A program made the position numbers and the translations under genes. Of a stretch of 64,000 nucleotides of DNA, positions 8,268-17,255 are shown one piece after another. This stretch comes from Rossellomorea pakistanensis (GTDB taxonomy: Bacteria; Bacillota; Bacilli; Bacillales; Bacillaceae_B): contig NZ_JAFBDZ010000003.1 in the NCBI RefSeq assembly GCF_016908495.1, positions 62,001-126,000 on the forward strand, in the 5' to 3' direction. The notes under the pieces were generated by a model. That model was given only the letters and a program-made list of their open reading frames with translations, ran no database searches and was not told the origin of the DNA. How positions within the stretch are numbered: the stretch's first letter is position 1; each line of letters begins with the position of its first letter.

Positions 8268-9623
8268 TTAACCAATAATAATCCGTTCCTTAGGATAATG
8301 GTACAAAGCCTTCTGCTTACGGACTCCTATGATCACTAAGAAAGAAAGAATACCAATTCTCCCAATGAACATTAGAGCGATAATAATCACTTTTCCAAAT
8401 GAACTTAAGTCAGCTGTAATGCCCATTGATAGTCCTGTCGTTCCAAATGCTGAACAAACTTCAAAGAGAATTTGCAGAGTTGAAAAAGGTTCTGTGATCG
8501 AAAGTAATACAACGGCAAGGGTACAGACAAGCGCTGCCATTAATGTTACAGCTAAAGATTTCATTACATCTTCTTGATGAATTTCGCGTTTAAAGGCTTT
8601 AATTGTAGAACTACCTTTTGCAAAATTAAGTAAGAACAGAATATTGACCGCAAATGTAGTTGTTCGGATTCCTCCTCCCACAGAGCTTGGCGAGGCCCCA
8701 ATGAACATTAAAATACAAAGAACAATTAATGTCGCATCTGAGAAATCACTAACATCCATTGTGGCTAGTCCACCATTTCTTGTGGTGGTGGACTGGAAAA
8801 AAGCATAAAACAAAGACTCATGCCACGGTTTTCCTTTAAAAAATTGATCAAACTCAAGTAATATAATCACAACTGTTCCCGCTGCCATTAAGGCAAAAAA
8901 AGTAGTTGTTGTGAGCTTTGTATAAAGCGAGAAACGGAAATGGAAGCCTCTATCACTTTTATGCTGGAAAAAAGCTTTAAGCTCAATTAATACAGGGAAT
9001 CCAATCGCCCCTAATGTAAGTAAGATGATATTGATACTTTGAACAAAATAATCTTTAGCAAACGGGATAAGTGACTCACCAGTAATATCAAACCCTGCAT
9101 TTGTGGTTGCACTTACAGAAGCGAATAACCCTTGAAGATAGGCTTCCTGCCTCGTAGGAAAGTATTGAAGAAAATAAGTTCCTAATATTAATGCTCCTAC
9201 CAATTCAATAAGAAGAATGATTCCTAATATTTGTTTCATAAGAACAACTAGTCCAGATAGATTGGATTGATTTTGATCCGTCATAATGAGCCGGCGTTCA
9301 CGGAGGCCGATTTTCTTTCCAAATAGTAACCAAAAGAAAGTACCAAGTGTCATGATTCCTATGCCGCCAAATTGCAGTATAAACATGAGAATGAAGATTC
9401 CAGCAGTGCTTAATGAGTCGGGTGTTGAGACAACGGTAAGCCCCGTTACACTAATGGCACTTACAGCGGTAAATAGAACATCAATAAATGACCACTCAAC
9501 CCCAGGTTCTAGAGCAAACGGTAAACTTAATAGGATGACTGAAATGATTACGGCAATTAAATAAAAAGCGACAATAATCTGTGCAGGAGATAACTCATCT
9601 AATTTTATTTTAATCTTATTCAC
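8268..9623 (-). CDS. K+ channel subunit of a Ktr uptake system (KtrB/KtrD type)
   Basis: A 451-residue membrane protein with the four M1-P-M2 repeats of the Trk/Ktr/HKT superfamily. Each pore loop shows its filter glycine: SVTGL, TNAGF, TRNGG and GTTGLS. Ktr systems import K+ with help from Na+ or proton gradients and need a cytosolic KtrA or KtrC ring, which is not encoded in this window. An upstream TTG (9644) overlaps AAGGAG; the GTG at 9623, 9 bases after that site, is the better start. It resembles B. subtilis KtrD (YkrM) but could equally be a KtrB. Confidence 0.92.
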   Translation of the reverse strand: MNKIKIKLDELSPAQIIVAFYLIAVIISVILLSLPFALEPGVEWSFIDVLFTAVSAISVTGLTVVSTPDSLSTAGIFILMFILQFGGIGIMTLGTFFWLLFGKKIGLRERRLIMTDQNQSNLSGLVVLMKQILGIILLIELVGALILGTYFLQYFPTRQEAYLQGLFASVSATTNAGFDITGESLIPFAKDYFVQSINIILLTLGAIGFPVLIELKAFFQHKSDRGFHFRFSLYTKLTTTTFFALMAAGTVVIILLEFDQFFKGKPWHESLFYAFFQSTTTRNGGLATMDVSDFSDATLIVLCILMFIGASPSSVGGGIRTTTFAVNILFLLNFAKGSSTIKAFKREIHQEDVMKSLAVTLMAALVCTLAVVLLSITEPFSTLQILFEVCSAFGTTGLSMGITADLSSFGKVIIIALMFIGRIGILSFLVIIGVRKQKALYHYPKERIIIG

Positions 9624-9808
9624 GTAAAGAAACTCCTTCGACAATGATTCATGCAGAGTATGTACATAACAATACTTTATATCATACTACGAATGGTAAA
9701 AAGAAAAAAGTTGGTATAGACTTCCTACACGATTAAAGATTGTTTATGATATACTTTTATAGATATATTAAAGACTTTTCTTTGAAAAGCAAGAAAGGGG
9801 TCATAAAT

Positions 9809-10135
9809 ATGGCAGACGTATTTAATCAAGAACTTATCGTAGCGATTATTACTGCTTTTGCTATATATTTAATTCTAAGAGGGATTGCCATTTTTTTTGG
9901 GAAAGCAGGTAAAGGATACTTAGAAAGTAAAAAGCTACAATCCGAAAAACTTTTCCTTCAGCTTATTGGAGGGTACTATATTCTTTCAGGTGTATTAACG
10001 GCTTTTATTCCGACGTTAAATTGGAAAACAGAAGACATCTATTTCTCGATAGGGATTTATGCTTTAGTATCTGTTGCTTTTTGGGTAGGATTAGAACTTT
10101 TTTCAAAACGCCAAAGCAGTGTACAAGAAAACTAA
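9809..10135 (+). CDS. Small membrane protein, unknown
   Basis: A 108-residue protein with three hydrophobic helices (about 8-28, 48-66, 75-95 from MADVFNQ) separated by a basic loop (GKGYLESKKLQSEK). The start is ATG 9809 after AAAGGGG (9793-9799); an open frame extends upstream but lacks a ribosome site. I do not recognise the family. A strong terminator follows directly. Confidence 0.75.
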   Translation: MADVFNQELIVAIITAFAIYLILRGIAIFFGKAGKGYLESKKLQSEKLFLQLIGGYYILSGVLTAFIPTLNWKTEDIYFSIGIYALVSVAFWVGLELFSKRQSSVQEN

Positions 10136-10140
10136 TCATA

Positions 10141-10173
10141 AAAAAAGGATTGTCAAGTGGCAATCCTTTTTTT
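10141..10173 (+). terminator. Rho-independent terminator
   Basis: AAAAAAGGATTG (10141-10152) pairs with CAATCCTTTTTT (10161-10172). The A and T tracts make it able to work on both strands. Confidence 0.88.
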
Positions 10174-10266
10174 GTGTTTTAATTTCCCTAATTTAGATCA
10201 ATTCTAGAACCAAGGAAATAAACGAGATTTTCTTTATGGTCTGCACCCACAGAATAGGGAAAACAT

Positions 10267-10419
10267 TTAGTAGAAAATACCTTTCTCAAACAATATATAG
10301 ACAATCGATAGAATAAGGAAGCTATAGTTAATGAACCAGGGGCCTTTTGTTTGCTCTTGCTGTTTGCCAAACAATTTATCGTAAGCTTTTTTACGTAATT
10401 TTGTTTCGTTTACAACCAT
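10267..10419 (-). CDS. Short membrane-anchored protein, 50 residues
   Basis: A basic N-terminal half (KLRKKAYDKLFGKQQEQTKG) is followed by one membrane helix (about residues 30-45). ATG 10419 is preceded at good distance by AAGGTGGG (10428-10435 on this strand), so translation is likely, while the longer frame to 10464 has no ribosome site. I do not recognise the family. It is divergent from cadC. Confidence 0.6.
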   Translation of the reverse strand: MVVNETKLRKKAYDKLFGKQQEQTKGPWFINYSFLILSIVYILFEKGIFY

Positions 10420-10501
10420 TTGAGCATCCCACCTTATTGTAATCGCTTTCATTAATTTTATCATAATAACAGAATATAATAAATATTCTGTTATTTACTT
10501 T

Positions 10502-10568
10502 ATTCAAATGATGGTTTGACCATTTTAGAATCTTTAGCATATACTATATTCAAAAGATCATTTGAATG
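10502..10568 (+). promoter_or_regulatory. cadCA promoter with CadC-type operator
   Basis: TTGACC (10516-10521), an 18-base spacer and TATACT (10540-10545) form a sigma-A promoter. The inverted repeat ATTCAAA-N6-TTTGAAT (10548-10554 and 10561-10567) overlaps the downstream edge of the -10 and resembles the TCAAATAN(n)TTTGA operator of CadC/SmtB repressors. A second, weaker copy (ATTCAAA-N6-TTTGA, 10502-10519) covers the -35. Confidence 0.8.
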
Positions 10569-10586
10569 AGGTGGTGATGAGTATCT

Positions 10587-10958
10587 ATGAAGAATCAAGA
10601 TGTTTGTGAAATTACTTGTATACATGAAGAAAAAGTTTCAAGGTTAAAAACGACCTTATCATCAAATAACACTTCAAAAGTTGCTGGCCTATTCAAGGCT
10701 TTATCAGATGATACGAGAATGAAGATTGCCTTTGCTCTTTCGGTTGAGGAAGAACTTTGTGTCTGTGATGTTGCTAATATTGTAGGAGCCACTACAGCGA
10801 CGGCTTCCCATCATTTAAGGCTATTAACGAAACAAGGATTAGCCAAATTTGAAAAAAGAGGAAAGCTTGTTTATTATTCCCTAGATGATAATCATGTAAA
10901 ACAATTGATTGAAATTGCTTTTACTCATCAAAAGGAGGTAGAAGATCGTGACAGCTAA
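10587..10958 (+). CDS. cadC: Cadmium-responsive ArsR/SmtB repressor CadC
   Basis: A 123-residue winged-helix repressor. All four cysteines that bind Cd(II)/Pb(II) in the staphylococcal pI258 CadC are at the same numbers here: C7, C11, C58 and C60 (in DVCEITC and ELCVCD). The recognition helix region [18 protein letters not shown] is typical of the family. It should repress its own operon until Cd, Pb or Zn binds. The stop overlaps the GTG start of cadA by 11 bases, so the two are translated together. Confidence 0.95.
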   Translation: MKNQDVCEITCIHEEKVSRLKTTLSSNNTSKVAGLFKALSDDTRMKIAFALSVEEELCVCDVANIVGATTATASHHLRLLTKQGLAKFEKRGKLVYYSLDDNHVKQLIEIAFTHQKEVEDRDS

Positions 10959-13077
10959 CCAAGAGATTCCCATTAAGAAGACATACCGTGTTGAGGGCTT
11001 TTCCTGTGCTGGCTGTGCGTCAACATTTGAGAAAAATGTTCAAAACATTGATGGTGTAACAGATGCAAAGGTTAATTTCGGAGCTTCTAAAATAACCATA
11101 CATGGGGATGTACCATTAAGGGAAATTGAAAAAGCGGGTTCTTTTGAAAGCTTGATTATTAAAGATGAGAAAAATTATGAGAAGACAGAAGAGACTTCTT
11201 ATATAAAGAAGTATTGGAAGCTTTTGATTTCTGTAGTCTTTATCGTCGCTGCTTTCACTCTCCAATATCAGTTTGGTGAAGGATCGATTTTGTCTGTTGG
11301 CGCTTTCTTTTTAGCCATAATTATAAGTGGTTTTAACCTTTTTAAGACAGGGTTGAAAAATCTTATAGCCTTCAAGTTTGATATGAGAACGCTTATGACA
11401 GTAGCAATTATCGGAGCGGCTTTCATTGGGGAGTGGGGAGAAGGAGCTATCGTCGTTATATTATTTGCCATTAGTGAAGCATTAGAAGCCTATTCGATGG
11501 ATAAGGCGAGAAATTCCATCCGTTCATTAATGGAAATTGCACCTAAGCAGGCATTGATCAGAAGAAATGGTCATGAGACAGTCATTGATGTTGAGGACAT
11601 TGAGATTGATGATATTATGCTGGTTATGCCTGGTCAAAAAATCGCAATGGATGGAGTTGTTTTGAATGGAGTCTCTACTGTTAACCAAGCGGCCATTACA
11701 GGAGAATCTATCCCTGTGGAAAAAAATATAGAAGATCAAGTATTTGCAGGAACGTTGAATGAAGACGGCCATTTAGAAGTAAAGGTGACTAAAAAAGTTG
11801 AAGATACAACACTGTCGAAAATCATTCACCTAGTAGAAGAGGCTCAAGCAGAAAAAGCTCCTTCTCAAGCCTTTGTAGATCAATTTGCAAAATATTATAC
11901 TCCGGCTATCATTGTGATTGCTTTCATGGTTGCGATCATTCCACCGTTATTCTTTGAAGCTGAATGGTTGACATGGGTTTATCAAGGTCTTGCAGTGTTA
12001 GTTGTTGGCTGTCCATGTGCACTGGTCATTTCTACTCCAGTTGCTATTGTTACCGCCATTGGGAATGCAGCAAAAAATGGAGTTCTCATTAAAGGCGGGG
12101 TGTATCTCGAAGAAATGGGTCAGCTGAATGCGATCGCATTTGATAAAACAGGTACATTGACAGCAGGAACACCTGTAGTTACTGATTTTGTCCTATTATC
12201 GGAAGAGCAATTATCTGAAGCTAAACAATGGGAATTGATCTCTGCTATGGAATATCGATCACAGCATCCTTTAGCGCGTGCGATTTTATTTGAAGCAACC
12301 GAGAGAGGAATAGAATATAAATCGATTTTTATCGATGACTTCAAATCGATAACTGGTAAAGGGATTAAAGCAACAATAGAGGGTCATATTTATTATTTTG
12401 GAAGTCCGTTGCTATTTAATGATATTCTCACCCAAGAGCAAATAGAGAATATTTATCAGCTACAGCTCAAAGGGAAGACGGTAATGGTTTTTGGTTCAGA
12501 AAATGTTGTTTATTCAATAACGGCTGTAGCCGATAAAATCAGAGAGAATAGTTCTGAGCTTCTTTCAACACTTCATCAAAATGGGATTACCCATACGATT
12601 ATGTTAACAGGCGATAATGAGGCCACTGCCCATGCAATTGGAAGTGAACTGGGAATAAAAGAGATCCAATCTGAGCTTTTACCACATCAAAAATTAGGCT
12701 TTATAAAAGAACAAAAGGCACGCTATGGTAAAGTCGCAATGGTAGGGGATGGAGTTAATGATGCTCCTGCACTGGCAGCTGCAAATATTGGAATTGCGAT
12801 GGGAGGAGCTGGATCGGATACAGCACTTGAAACAGCAGATATAGCTCTTCTAAGTGATGATTTAAGGAAGCTCCCTTATATTGTTCGATTAAGTAGGAAG
12901 GCTCTCACAATCATTAAGCAGAATATTACATTTGCCATCGGAATAAAACTAGTGGCCTTACTCCTTGTTGTCCCAGGATGGTTAACCCTTTGGATTGCCA
13001 TCTTTGCAGATATGGGGGCTACACTACTAGTGACTCTTAATGGATTGCGTTTATTAACGGAGAGAATGAAGGAATAG
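10948..13077 (+). CDS. cadA: Cd2+/Zn2+/Pb2+-exporting P1B-type ATPase CadA
   Basis: The 709-residue product has one N-terminal heavy-metal-associated domain ([10 protein letters not shown]20 and C23), eight membrane helices with the transmembrane CPC metal site (VGCPCALV), the TGES actuator motif, the DKTGTLT phosphorylation site, the HP motif (SQHPLARA) and the [10 protein letters not shown] hinge. This is the complete set for a Zn/Cd/Pb efflux pump. Translation starts at GTG 10948 after AAGGAGGT, inside the end of cadC. A terminator follows at 13099. Confidence 0.96.
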   Translation: MTANQEIPIKKTYRVEGFSCAGCASTFEKNVQNIDGVTDAKVNFGASKITIHGDVPLREIEKAGSFESLIIKDEKNYEKTEETSYIKKYWKLLISVVFIVAAFTLQYQFGEGSILSVGAFFLAIIISGFNLFKTGLKNLIAFKFDMRTLMTVAIIGAAFIGEWGEGAIVVILFAISEALEAYSMDKARNSIRSLMEIAPKQALIRRNGHETVIDVEDIEIDDIMLVMPGQKIAMDGVVLNGVSTVNQAAITGESIPVEKNIEDQVFAGTLNEDGHLEVKVTKKVEDTTLSKIIHLVEEAQAEKAPSQAFVDQFAKYYTPAIIVIAFMVAIIPPLFFEAEWLTWVYQGLAVLVVGCPCALVISTPVAIVTAIGNAAKNGVLIKGGVYLEEMGQLNAIAFDKTGTLTAGTPVVTDFVLLSEEQLSEAKQWELISAMEYRSQHPLARAILFEATERGIEYKSIFIDDFKSITGKGIKATIEGHIYYFGSPLLFNDILTQEQIENIYQLQLKGKTVMVFGSENVVYSITAVADKIRENSSELLSTLHQNGITHTIMLTGDNEATAHAIGSELGIKEIQSELLPHQKLGFIKEQKARYGKVAMVGDGVNDAPALAAANIGIAMGGAGSDTALETADIALLSDDLRKLPYIVRLSRKALTIIKQNITFAIGIKLVALLLVVPGWLTLWIAIFADMGATLLVTLNGLRLLTERMKE

Positions 13078-13098
13078 AAAATTGCATCTTAGCCCAGT

Positions 13099-13128
13099 AG
13101 AAACCTGTCAATAGATAGGTTTCTTTCT
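13099..13128 (+). terminator. Terminator of cadCA
   Basis: AGAAACCT (13099-13106) pairs with AGGTTTCT (13117-13124), followed by a T-rich tract. Confidence 0.75.
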
Positions 13129-13262
13129 TCATTTACTAAACTATTGATCGTTATGTACCTATAGGAAATAAGTATAGGGAAATTTCAATTTGCTACTAAA
13201 TCCCATCCATTAAAATGTTTAAAAGCAAAAATGCAGGGTAAAGCAAAGTCGGAGGGATTAAG

Positions 13263-13411
13263 ATGCAGCAAAGAAAACCTGCAGATGGCCAGAAGGATTT
13301 TTATATCAACTTACTATTACGGATTAGAATCTACAAAACTGCAGGAAGCAACTATATGAGTTAAGCCTTCGTGAGCTACATACATTATTGTTAAACTATT
13401 ATTTTGAATAA
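13263..13411 (+). pseudogene. FbpA-like Fur-regulated basic protein, frameshifted
   Basis: ATG 13263 follows GGAGGG at suitable distance and opens a basic peptide of 34 codons ending in IYKTAGSNYMS. Three reading frames over, from 13352, the sequence continues as LYELSLRELHTLLLNYYFE and stops at 13409-13411. Joined, the two pieces give 'IYKTAGS-LYELSLREL', the signature of the small Fur-regulated basic protein FbpA family (G[IY]YK..g.qLYELSL.EL). One missing base between 13349 and 13352 accounts for the break. Either the gene is inactive or the base is a sequencing error. No clear Fur box was seen upstream. Confidence 0.6.
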
Positions 13412-13413
13412 AT

Positions 13414-13448
13414 AAAAGCAAGCACCTTTCTAATGAGTGCTTGCTTTT
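13414..13448. terminator. Bidirectional terminator
   Basis: AAAAGCAAGCAC (13414-13425) pairs with GTGCTTGCTTTT (13437-13448). It serves the convergent fbpA-like remnant and the aldo/keto reductase gene. Confidence 0.85.
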
Positions 13449-13463
13449 CCTACCTTTCTCCAT

Positions 13464-14366
13464 TTATGGTACCTCACACCCCATTGAGCTATGAAGGATT
13501 TCGAACCATTGATCAAGAGTTAGCTTTACATTCATGCTCTCTATAGCTTTATCAATTCTCGTTTTTTTTCCAGATCCTATTATTGGCATGATTTTAGAAG
13601 GATGATTAAGAAGCCATGCATATAGTACTTGGTCGATTCCAGCTGCATTTATTTCTTCAGTTATTTTCACTAAAGTATTACGTAAACGAACAGATTTGTC
13701 ATCCTTTGCTGAGAAAATCTTCCCTCTTGCCAGGGGGGACCATGCCATTGGCGCAATTCTATTCTCCAAACAATGATTTAAAGTTCCATCATCAAAATTT
13801 TCAAGATGATAGGCGGATAATTCAATTTGATTAGTGATGAGTGGTAAGTCTAAATAGGATTGGAGCATATTGTATTGGTGGTCTTTAAAATTTGAAACCC
13901 CAAAGTACCTTACTTTTCCTTCTTGTTTAAGCTTTGTAAACGCTTCTGCTACTTGGACAGGATCCATAAATGGATCTGGGCGATGTATTAAGAGAACATC
14001 TATGTAATCTGTCTGAAGATTAAGCAGTGAACTTTCAACGGATTTAACAATATGTTGTTTACTTGTATTATAGTGATGCGATTGATGGTTAGGACGATTG
14101 TGAGAAGGGAGGACAATCCCACACTTTGTTACAATCTCGATTTTCTGCCTCAAAGAAGGCTTTAATTTAAGGGCATCTCCAAATAGTTCTTCACATAAAT
14201 AGCTTCCATAAATATCAGCGTGATCAAAGGTAGTAATGCCTTTTTCGACACAATGCTGGATGAGATCCAAGGTTGTTTCTGTTGCTTGTTTCCAATCGGC
14301 TAGACGCCATAATCCATGTATCAATCTTGAGAAAGATAGATTGTTAGCTAGCTGAACTCTTTCCAT
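13464..14366 (-). CDS. Aldo/keto reductase (YdhF-like)
   Basis: A 300-residue TIM-barrel oxidoreductase that should use NADPH to reduce aldehydes or ketones. The catalytic tetrad is visible: D48 and Y53 in TFDHADIYG, K81 in VTKCG and the histidine of LLIHRPDP. The NADP-binding end is present as IGSGKKTRIDKAI. The sequence pattern GLWRLADW near the start is like E. coli YdhF and its Bacillus relatives. The gene is monocistronic and its natural substrate is unknown. Confidence 0.92.
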   Translation of the reverse strand: MERVQLANNLSFSRLIHGLWRLADWKQATETTLDLIQHCVEKGITTFDHADIYGSYLCEELFGDALKLKPSLRQKIEIVTKCGIVLPSHNRPNHQSHHYNTSKQHIVKSVESSLLNLQTDYIDVLLIHRPDPFMDPVQVAEAFTKLKQEGKVRYFGVSNFKDHQYNMLQSYLDLPLITNQIELSAYHLENFDDGTLNHCLENRIAPMAWSPLARGKIFSAKDDKSVRLRNTLVKITEEINAAGIDQVLYAWLLNHPSKIMPIIGSGKKTRIDKAIESMNVKLTLDQWFEILHSSMGCEVP

Positions 14367-14519
14367 AATAATACCTCCTTATTCGTTTTCCTCATTATAC
14401 CTGTCTAATACGATAAATTTATACTTAATTGCTTAATAGATATGTGAAAAAAGGAATGATGAATGAAAAATAGAAGTTATAAGGAATAGTTGGTTTATTT
14501 ATGGAGGGGGAAGAGGTTC

Positions 14520-14939
14520 GTGCTAAAAATTGATAGCATTCCGTGCTTACATTTACCTGTGACAGATGTGGAAATTTCGGTAAGGTGGTGGCAGGAATAT
14601 TTTCACTTGAAATTGGAATCTCCATATAATCCTGGGGATAAGATGGCCAGTTTAAGAACGCAAAATGGACAATGGATCTTTTTATGGAAAGTGAATGAGG
14701 TGTAGCCATTATCGATTTATGCTGGTGAAAAATTATTCAATTCAGATCATAATAGTTTGTATGTTGCTACTTTAAATATTGATAATGAAAAAGGGAAAGT
14801 AAAAGAAAAATATGAAGGATTGAAATCAAAAGGTTTAAAGGTCGGGGAGTTGCATCATGCTTGGAATGGATTTGCTTTTGATTTGTATGATCCAGACGGA
14901 AATAAGTTTAATATATGGGGAGGTAAATGGGAGGAGTGA
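14520..14939 (+). pseudogene. VOC/glyoxalase-fold protein interrupted by an in-frame amber stop
   Basis: One frame carries a complete vicinal-oxygen-chelate protein of about 139 codons except for TAG at 14703-14705. Before it: a start at GTG 14520 after GGAGGGGG (14503-14510) and the N-terminal beta-alpha unit (IPCLHLPVTDVEISVRWWQEYF). After it: the second unit ending in the usual VOC signature AFDLYDPDGNKFNIWGG. No shift of frame is needed, so a single base change (for example C to T at 14703) explains the break. Possible reinitiation at TTG 14757 lacks a ribosome site. Confidence 0.8.
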
Positions 14940-15025
14940 ACAAACCACTTGATATAAAGTGGGAAGTATGGCACAGTATTAAAGTGAAAAAGCGTTTAAA
15001 TTTATTACTTTATAGTGAGAATAGT

Positions 15026-15113
15026 AGGGGAACCGAATCAATTCGGTTGAGATTGTACATAAGTACTAACCCTTTGAACCTGATCTGGTTTAAACCAGCG
15101 TAGGGAACATATT
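15026..15113 (+). ncRNA. TPP riboswitch (THI element)
   Basis: The conserved parts are in order: GGGG (15027-15030), a P3 stem AACCGA/TCGGTT (15031-15036, 15043-15048) followed by TGAGA, then ACCCTTTGAACCTGATCTGG, TTTAAACCAG and CGTAGGGAA up to about 15108. This is the thiamin pyrophosphate aptamer. It stands directly before a terminator and the thiYXZ operon, so high TPP should switch the operon off. Confidence 0.95.
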
Positions 15114-15143
15114 CTTAGACGGTTTTATTTCGTTTATAATATG

Positions 15144-15175
15144 CGCCCCGGGTTCAAAGTCCCTGGGGCGTTTTT
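15144..15175 (+). terminator. TPP-controlled terminator
   Basis: CGCCCC (15144-15149) pairs with GGGGCG (15165-15170), extended by GGG/CCC, then TTTTT. GGTTCAAAG inside the hairpin (15151-15159) is the exact complement of CTTTGAACC in the aptamer (15072-15080), which gives an antiterminator when TPP is absent. Confidence 0.92.
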
Positions 15176-15205
15176 GGTGTTAATATTACTTTAGGGGGAA
15201 AGTCA

Positions 15206-16189
15206 ATGAAAAAATGGTTGATGGTGATCCTATCAATCGGACTATTAGCGGGCTGTGGCTCGGAGAATAGTAAAGAAGATAATAGTGATTCACTTGAGAA
15301 GGTGTCAGTTGTGCTTGATTGGACACCAAATACAAATCATACAGGCTTATATGTAGCTAAGGAAAAAGGTTATTTTGAAGAACAAGGATTAGATGTTGAG
15401 ATTGTTATGCCTGGAGAAGCGGGAGCAGATCAAATTGTTGCTTCAGGAAAATCAGAATTTGGAGTAGGCTATCAAGAAGGTGTGACACAAGCTCGCGTTC
15501 AAGATGTGCCCCTGGTGTCAATAGCTGCAGTCATTCAACATAATACCTCTGGATTTGCTTCTCCAGAGGATAAGGGAATTAAGACACCTAAAGATTTTGA
15601 GGGCAAAACGTATGGTGGCTTTGGATCCCCGGTGGAAAAAGAAATAATGTCAGCATTAATGAAGCAGGATGGTGCCGATATTAACAAGGTCAATATTGTA
15701 AATATGGGGGATACAGACTTTTTTACAGCCGTAAAACGGGACATTGATTTTGCATGGATTTATTATGGTTGGACAGGGGTTGAGGCTGAACTACGTGGGG
15801 AAGAGTTAAATATGGTTTATCTTACCGACTACTCTGACAAACTTGACTACTATACACCTGTTCTGACGACTTCGGAAAAAATGATCAGTGATGAGCCTGA
15901 AAAGGTGGAAGCATTTGTTGCTGCAGCATCGAAAGGCTATGAGTTTGCCATTGAAAACCCTGAAGAAGCTGCCGACATCTTAATTAAAGCTGAACCTGAT
16001 TTGGATGCAGAACTTGTTAAGAAAAGTCAAGAATGGCTTACAGACAAGTATCAAGATGATGCACCTAGATGGGGGGAGCAAAAGAAAGAAGTATGGGAGA
16101 ATTATGGAGACTGGATGTATAGCAACGGCTTGATTGAAAAGAAACTAAATGCTGAGAAAGCTTTTACAAATGAATTTTTACCAGAATAA
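15206..16189 (+). CDS. thiY: ThiY-type pyrimidine-precursor binding lipoprotein
   Basis: A 327-residue lipoprotein: signal peptide with lipobox LLAGC (C17), then an NMT1/THI5-type periplasmic-binding fold starting KVSVVLDWTPNTNHTGLYVAKEKGYF. ThiY proteins bind formylaminopyrimidine (FAMP) or hydroxymethylpyrimidine (HMP), breakdown products or precursors of thiamin, and feed the ThiXZ transporter. It is the first gene under the TPP riboswitch and starts at ATG 15206 after AGGGGGAAAG. Confidence 0.93.
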   Translation: MKKWLMVILSIGLLAGCGSENSKEDNSDSLEKVSVVLDWTPNTNHTGLYVAKEKGYFEEQGLDVEIVMPGEAGADQIVASGKSEFGVGYQEGVTQARVQDVPLVSIAAVIQHNTSGFASPEDKGIKTPKDFEGKTYGGFGSPVEKEIMSALMKQDGADINKVNIVNMGDTDFFTAVKRDIDFAWIYYGWTGVEAELRGEELNMVYLTDYSDKLDYYTPVLTTSEKMISDEPEKVEAFVAAASKGYEFAIENPEEAADILIKAEPDLDAELVKKSQEWLTDKYQDDAPRWGEQKKEVWENYGDWMYSNGLIEKKLNAEKAFTNEFLPE

Positions 16190-16202
16190 GAGGTGAAGGA
16201 AA

Positions 16203-16493
16203 ATGGGGAATTCTTTAATAAGCATTCAAATTATACCAAAGACAAAAAATGGGGAAAGTGTTATTCCGTTAGTAGATGAGGCGATATCTATCATCGAAGA
16301 ATCCGGTGTGAAATTCGAGGTACACCCTCTGGAAACTACAATGGAGGGCGAGCTTTCAGAATTAATGAAGGTGATTGAGAAAATGAATGAACGTATGGTT
16401 GAACTCGGTTCTGTTAACGTGATTTCTCAAGTGAAAATTCTTTATCAACCGAGTGGGATTGCGATGGATGATTTAACGGAGAAATACCGATGA
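16203..16493 (+). CDS. Thiamine-binding protein, YqgV/MTH1187 family
   Basis: A 96-residue protein of the MTH1187/YkoF ferredoxin-like fold (DUF77): ISIQIIPKTKNGESVIPLVDEAISIIEESGVKFEVHPLETTMEGEL and the C-terminal VISQVKILYQPSG. Members such as B. subtilis YkoF and YqgV bind thiamine or hydroxymethylpyrimidine. In this operon it may buffer or hand on the imported pyrimidine, which is inference. Its stop overlaps the thiX start by 4 bases. Confidence 0.88.
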   Translation: MGNSLISIQIIPKTKNGESVIPLVDEAISIIEESGVKFEVHPLETTMEGELSELMKVIEKMNERMVELGSVNVISQVKILYQPSGIAMDDLTEKYR

Positions 16494-17254
16494 ACAAGAC
16501 ATTATCGTTAAAAGGATGGCGGCCTTTAGTGGTCATCATCCTTTTGTTTATCATTTGGGAATGCAGTACAAGGTTCGGAAGGATTCCGGCTTGGCTACTT
16601 CCTGCGCCATCCGAAATTGTTGCAGAAGCCATTGACGTATGGCCCAATTTTCAAATTCATTTACTGTCGACTATAAAATTGACTCTTATTGGTTTTGTTA
16701 TTGGTTGCAGTTTTGGACTGATAATAGCAATAAGCCTACATATGATCCCTATCGTTCGTGAATCGATATATCCATTAATCATCCTTTCGCAAAATATTCC
16801 AATCATCGTTCTTGCCCCGTTATTAGTGGTGTGGTTCGGTTTTGGGTTAATGCCAAAGATCATTGTCATCACTCTTGTTTGTTTCTTTCCAATTGCCGTG
16901 GCTACGATGGATGGTTTTCGGCAAACTGGACAAGAATTAAAGCACTATATGCAAATGGCAGGTGCCTCAAAATGGCAAATTTTCACAAAGCTAGAATGGC
17001 CGCATGCACTACCATCTATTTTTTCTGGGTTGAAAATATCAGCTACATATAGTGTGATGGGGGCAGTTATTTCTGAATGGCTTGGAGCAAAAAGCGGTGT
17101 TGGTGTCTTTATGACACTTGCATCTTCATCGTTCAGGACCGATCGAGTGTTTGTGGCGATTTTTGCGATAATGGTCCTAAGTCTATCGTTTTTCGCTTTC
17201 ATTATTGCTTTAGAAAAGTGGATGATTAAATGGAGACCACAAGGAGAGAAGTAA
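16490..17254 (+). CDS. thiX: ThiX-type ABC transporter permease
   Basis: A 254-residue permease with six membrane helices and the EAA loop MDGFRQTGQELKHYMQMAGASKWQIFTKLEWPHALP, which contacts the ATPase. It is of the SsuC/TauC/ThiX class. It should form the membrane channel for the ThiY-bound pyrimidine. ATG 16490 overlaps the end of the preceding gene, and thiZ starts 1 base after its stop. Confidence 0.93.
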   Translation: MNKTLSLKGWRPLVVIILLFIIWECSTRFGRIPAWLLPAPSEIVAEAIDVWPNFQIHLLSTIKLTLIGFVIGCSFGLIIAISLHMIPIVRESIYPLIILSQNIPIIVLAPLLVVWFGFGLMPKIIVITLVCFFPIAVATMDGFRQTGQELKHYMQMAGASKWQIFTKLEWPHALPSIFSGLKISATYSVMGAVISEWLGAKSGVGVFMTLASSSFRTDRVFVAIFAIMVLSLSFFAFIIALEKWMIKWRPQGEK

Positions 17255-17255
17255 A

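Noticed and set aside
10188-10370. 60-codon minus-strand frame
   Set aside because: It overlaps the better-supported 50-residue gene (10267-10419) in another frame and lacks a ribosome site.
14425-14709. 94-codon minus-strand frame over the VOC gene
   Set aside because: It is antisense to a clear VOC coding sequence and has no family features.
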